DNA of 64,000 nt from Bacillus sp. IITD106 (lineage in GTDB: Bacteria > Bacillota > Bacilli > Bacillales > Bacillaceae_C). Made by a program: the position numbers and the translations under genes. The stretch spans positions 30,288 through 94,287 of the forward strand of contig NZ_JAIAZY010000013.1 of the NCBI RefSeq assembly GCF_019459225.1. The letters are read 5' to 3'. Below are positions 62,229 to 64,000 of this stretch, piece by piece. A model generated the notes under the pieces. The model was not told where the DNA came from. It did no database searches and saw nothing but the letters and a program-made list of their open reading frames with translations. Every line of letters starts with the position of its first letter. Positions within the stretch are counted from its first letter, which is position 1.

Positions 62229-62269
62229 CTTCAATTCCTCCTTACATTATCTTACTTTTTCACCTTTGT

Positions 62270-62410
62270 TTAAAAAATTTCCATAACCCTTTTAACGTCC
62301 TTTTTTATAGCTTCCTTTGCAACAACAGTAATATCGTGATAGAAAACATTTTTATTGTTACAAATATAGTCTTTCACAGCATCAGCGGCAATTTTGGCCA
62401 ACACAACTTG
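62270..62410 (-). pseudogene. C-terminal fragment of a class II aldolase-like gene
   Basis: The reverse strand is open for about 47 codons and encodes VLAKIAADAVKDYICNNKNV, then FYHDITVVAKEAIKKDVKRV, MEIF and a stop. The AVxxYI...VF.P...AxEAIKxxVxRxMEIF pattern looks like the last helices of class II fructose-bisphosphate/tagatose aldolases. It has no start or RBS of its own and is cut off upstream by stop codons. With the stump at 62145-62228 it suggests a decayed sugar operon. Confidence 0.35.
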
Positions 62411-62690
62411 TATATAAGTGATTTACGGTTTGTAGCCAAAGTGATTCAACTTCCTGATCTTGCACACAACCTATATATAAAACAGCAGCTAAACGTTTTT
62501 GTCAAAGATTGTTTTTAGAACTCGAAAAGGGAGAAGCTGAGATCTTATTGCTCATTTTCCAAATTTATTGATTCGCAGTGAGCAATAGACCCTCAAATAT
62601 TAAGTTTCCCTAACTTTTAAAATACTTCTAAAATATGTTGAAAATATTTTTTAAAAGTGTATATTGTAAATATGGGGGGGTGATAATAGT

Positions 62691-62870
62691 TTGGCAAGAA
62701 AACCATTTACCACTACGATTGATGAAAACTTACAAAAGGCGTTTAAGAATGCTTGCACCGAAAAAGGAGATAAGATGAACGAAGTACTTGAAGCATTTAT
62801 GCAAGGGTATATTGATGGAGATTTCGTTATTGTAAAAAAGGTCAAATTCAAAGTGGAAAAAGAAAAATAA
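62691..62870 (+). CDS. Ribbon-helix-helix DNA-binding protein (59 aa)
   Basis: TTG 62691, preceded by GGGGGGGTG, opens MARKPFTTTIDENLQKAFKN, followed by ACTEKGDKMNEVLEAFMQGY. A basic beta strand (RKPFTTTID), a first helix (ENLQKAFKNACTEKG) and a second helix (MNEVLEAFMQGYI) make a CopG/Arc-like ribbon-helix-helix fold. The tail is basic (VKKVKFKVEKEK). Such proteins regulate plasmid copy, transposons or toxin pairs. Its neighbour at 63000 may be its partner. Confidence 0.75.
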   Translation: MARKPFTTTIDENLQKAFKNACTEKGDKMNEVLEAFMQGYIDGDFVIVKKVKFKVEKEK

Positions 62871-62874
62871 AAAG

Positions 62875-62911
62875 GGAATCCGCCAACCCCACCAGGTCAC
62901 TACGGATTCCC
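62875..62911 (+). terminator. Hairpin after the RHH gene
   Basis: GGGAATCCG/CGGATTCCC (62875-62883 with 62903-62911) with a 19-base loop; no strong T run, so termination is partial at best. Confidence 0.55.
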
Positions 62912-62999
62912 CATAACAATTCACCCTCCGAAGAGGATGCTCCTTTATTATACGAAGAGTTTTCCCATTTCGGCAAGGGTTATCGAGGAGGAAAAGTAA

Positions 63000-63374
63000 A
63001 TGAATGAAAAAAATGTAATCCACAAAGCTTTTACGGATGTTGTCTTTGTTGAACGAGTCCACCAAGAAGCATACAAGAAATGTTTGGAGGATACGGAATA
63101 TCAGTTGGCCACTGAGGATGCGGCTCGACTTTTGAGACAATTAAAAGAAACCCTTTCCAATAACGAGCAGAAAAAACTTCTAGATGAATTAGAATCAACA
63201 GGGGATAGAATGTACTCACCTTTTCTTGAATACTGTTATTGTCAAGGTATAGAAGATAGCGAGATGATCCATAATCAACTAAAGAAATATGGAATTTCTA
63301 TAGTAAGGGAAGACTTAGAATATAATTATATATCGGAAGCGACTACTAATGATGCTTTCGATATTGTTCAATAA
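63000..63374 (+). CDS. Hypothetical helical protein (124 aa)
   Basis: The start has a good RBS (AGGAGG) and ATG 63000. The product is soluble and mostly helical: HKAFTDVVFVERVHQEAYKK, then LLRQLKETLSNNEQKKLLDE, and FLEYCYCQGIEDSEMI. The last part is reminiscent of small phage/plasmid proteins ending in F-x3-G-x-E/D-type helices (DUF6809-like), but the match is too weak to name. It lies 129 bases after the RHH gene on the same strand and ends in a strong terminator. Confidence 0.65.
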   Translation: MNEKNVIHKAFTDVVFVERVHQEAYKKCLEDTEYQLATEDAARLLRQLKETLSNNEQKKLLDELESTGDRMYSPFLEYCYCQGIEDSEMIHNQLKKYGISIVREDLEYNYISEATTNDAFDIVQ

Positions 63375-63410
63375 ATCATTTTGTAAAATTCATTAACTCC
63401 CAAAAACTTG

Positions 63411-63460
63411 AAAAGCTTATAGATTCAGAGTTACAAGTTGAATCTATAAGCTTTTACTTT
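63411..63460 (+). terminator. Terminator after the 124-aa gene
   Basis: A 17-bp perfect stem AAAAGCTTATAGATTCA (63411-63427) with TGAATCTATAAGCTTTT (63439-63455), followed by ACTTTT. Confidence 0.9.
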
Positions 63461-63634
63461 TATAAACTTCTTATTGACAAGGTTATAAAATTTTATTGAT
63501 TTTAAAAGACATACTCATTTTGGGTATCCTTAAAAATGAGGAGTAGTTAAAACATATTGATATGACTGGGTATGATCTTCATAAAAAGAGGAACATATAT
63601 ACCCACTTATATCGATTTCCTCGTAAGTAAATGA

Positions 63635-63704
63635 TACAATGTAATAAGCAGCTGCATGAGCAGATGGGCGGTTGGCACTCCCTTGAGAGAGGGGGTGTTA
63701 ATAT
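63635..63704 (+). promoter_or_regulatory. Toxin mRNA 5' region with SD-masking hairpin
   Basis: A -10 word TACAAT (63635-63640) precedes the probable 5' end. CACTCCC (63676-63682) pairs with GGGGGTG (63691-63697), which is the Shine-Dalgarno sequence of the toxin, so the RBS can be hidden. GCAGCTGCAT (63648-63657) and GGGCGGTTGGC (63666-63676) pair with the 3' segment 63884-63911. The -35 element is not convincing. Confidence 0.6.
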
Positions 63705-63815
63705 ATGGTGACATACGATGCAATAAATATGCTCTTTCAATTTGGTATATTTCTTGCAACTTTAGCATCAGTTGTTATCACAATCATTGTAATGTTCACA
63801 CAAAAAAGAAAGTAA
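63705..63815 (+). CDS. Holin-like type I toxin (36 aa)
   Basis: ATG 63705 after AGGGGGTG (8 bases) opens MVTYDAINMLFQFGIFLATL, then ASVVITIIVMFTQKRK and a stop. A short polar head, one membrane helix and a basic tail are the layout of the holin-like (Hol-Tox) type I toxins of Bacilli, which depolarise the membrane when made in excess. The mRNA has complementary ends and a masked RBS. It was placed by eye; the antitoxin RNA is expected antisense to its 3' end but its promoter could not be located. Confidence 0.75.
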   Translation: MVTYDAINMLFQFGIFLATLASVVITIIVMFTQKRK

Positions 63816-63858
63816 CCGCCCACTTCTCAGCCAAAGAATCCAGGTGGTTACTCTTTTT
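63811..63858. terminator. Bidirectional terminator at the toxin 3' end
   Basis: AGTAACCGCC/GGTGGTTACT (63811-63820 with 63843-63852) with T-runs on both strands. It can end the toxin mRNA and, on the reverse strand, a counter-transcript. Confidence 0.7.
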
Positions 63859-63883
63859 TAAATAAAACATCTTTTTTCATTTG

Positions 63884-63911
63884 GCCAACCGTCCAAGCGG
63901 TATGCAGCTGC
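63884..63911 (+). repeat. 3' complementary segment of the toxin transcript
   Basis: GCCAACCGTCC (63884-63894) and ATGCAGCTGC (63902-63911) are the complements of the 5' segments at 63666-63676 (one G-U) and 63648-63657 (perfect), giving about 21 paired bases between the transcript ends. Confidence 0.65.
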
Positions 63912-63915
63912 CCCG

Positions 63916-63947
63916 ACAGAGTATAACCATACTCTGTCTTTTTTATT
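63916..63947 (+). terminator. Second terminator downstream of the toxin
   Basis: GACAGAGTAT/ATACTCTGTC around AACC with TTTTTT. A transcript reaching it would include the 3' complementary segment. Confidence 0.8.
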
Positions 63948-64000
63948 ATATACATATTATAAAGAATTATGTAATGCATTGCAATCATTGCAATGTTTAA

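Noticed and set aside
62336..62518. Forward ORF in the gap left of the RHH gene
   Set aside because: No RBS; the reverse strand of the same region carries a better protein-like fragment (aldolase C-terminus).
1..64000. rRNA, tRNA genes, complete insertion sequences, prophage integrase or replication origin
   Set aside because: None of the characteristic sequences or genes could be recognised by eye in the window.

Overview
The window is chromosomal DNA from an endospore-forming, motile, low-GC member of the Bacillaceae. The evidence is a gerA-type germination operon, YjcZ-type mini-proteins, AGGAGG ribosome-binding sites with frequent TTG/GTG starts, and gene orders known from Bacillus subtilis: ftsE-ftsX-(hydrolase)-ctpB-minJ, flaG-fliD-fliS-fliT-hpf-secA-prfB-cccB, and bdbC-bdbD next to copA. 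No rRNA, tRNA, CRISPR array or complete insertion sequence was seen. Species cannot be fixed from the sequence alone.

Layout. 1-5 kb: the end of a PhoP-like response regulator, a 7Fe-type ferredoxin, copper ATPase CopA and the BdbC/BdbD thiol oxidase pair, with two CsoR-like operators. 5-9 kb: a spore germinant receptor operon (A-B-C). 9-14 kb: an S9 peptidase, two unrecognised helical proteins, a GSDH-type beta-propeller protein and a CDF metal exporter. 15-16 kb: mini-proteins with a sigma-K-like promoter. 16-19 kb: MinJ and CtpB. 19-24 kb: an S-box-controlled O-acetylhomoserine sulfhydrylase, a ResA-like thioredoxin with a membrane partner, and cardiolipin synthase. 23.5-26.5 kb: FtsE, FtsX and the coiled-coil M23 hydrolase they probably control. 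27-31 kb: spore-type small proteins, cytochrome c-551, a 51-bp hairpin repeat array and a NERD protein. 31-36.4 kb: RF2 with its programmed frameshift, SecA and a split chromate transporter. 36.6-40 kb: tandem gamma-glutamyltransferases. 40-44 kb: hibernation factor Hpf and the sigma-D-driven flaG-fliD-fliS-fliT operon.

44-56 kb is metabolic and signalling: a repeat-rich coat-like protein, a GAF/degenerate-GGDEF/EAL phosphodiesterase, a DoxX protein behind two Rex-like operators, two NAD(P)H-type oxidoreductases, a c-di-GMP-I riboswitch ahead of cheX, a Nudix hydrolase, and a truncated haemoglobin/DUF2269 pair behind an Fnr-like site. The EAL protein and the riboswitch point to c-di-GMP input into motility, matching the flagellar genes.

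56-64 kb is accessory in character: a HEPN-type/nucleotidyltransferase pair with a frameshifted second gene, a PD-(D/E)XK protein, an HTH gene followed by a broken PIN-like remnant, a MerR-GAP-DUF4097 operon with a MerR-type promoter, remnants of an aldolase/lyxose-isomerase operon, a ribbon-helix-helix protein, and a holin-like type I toxin whose mRNA ends are complementary. Repeats and palindromes (51-bp array, 20/21-bp array, a ~135-bp hairpin, GGGGACAGGTTCAA palindromes) are scattered through intergenic spaces and are the least explained parts of the window.
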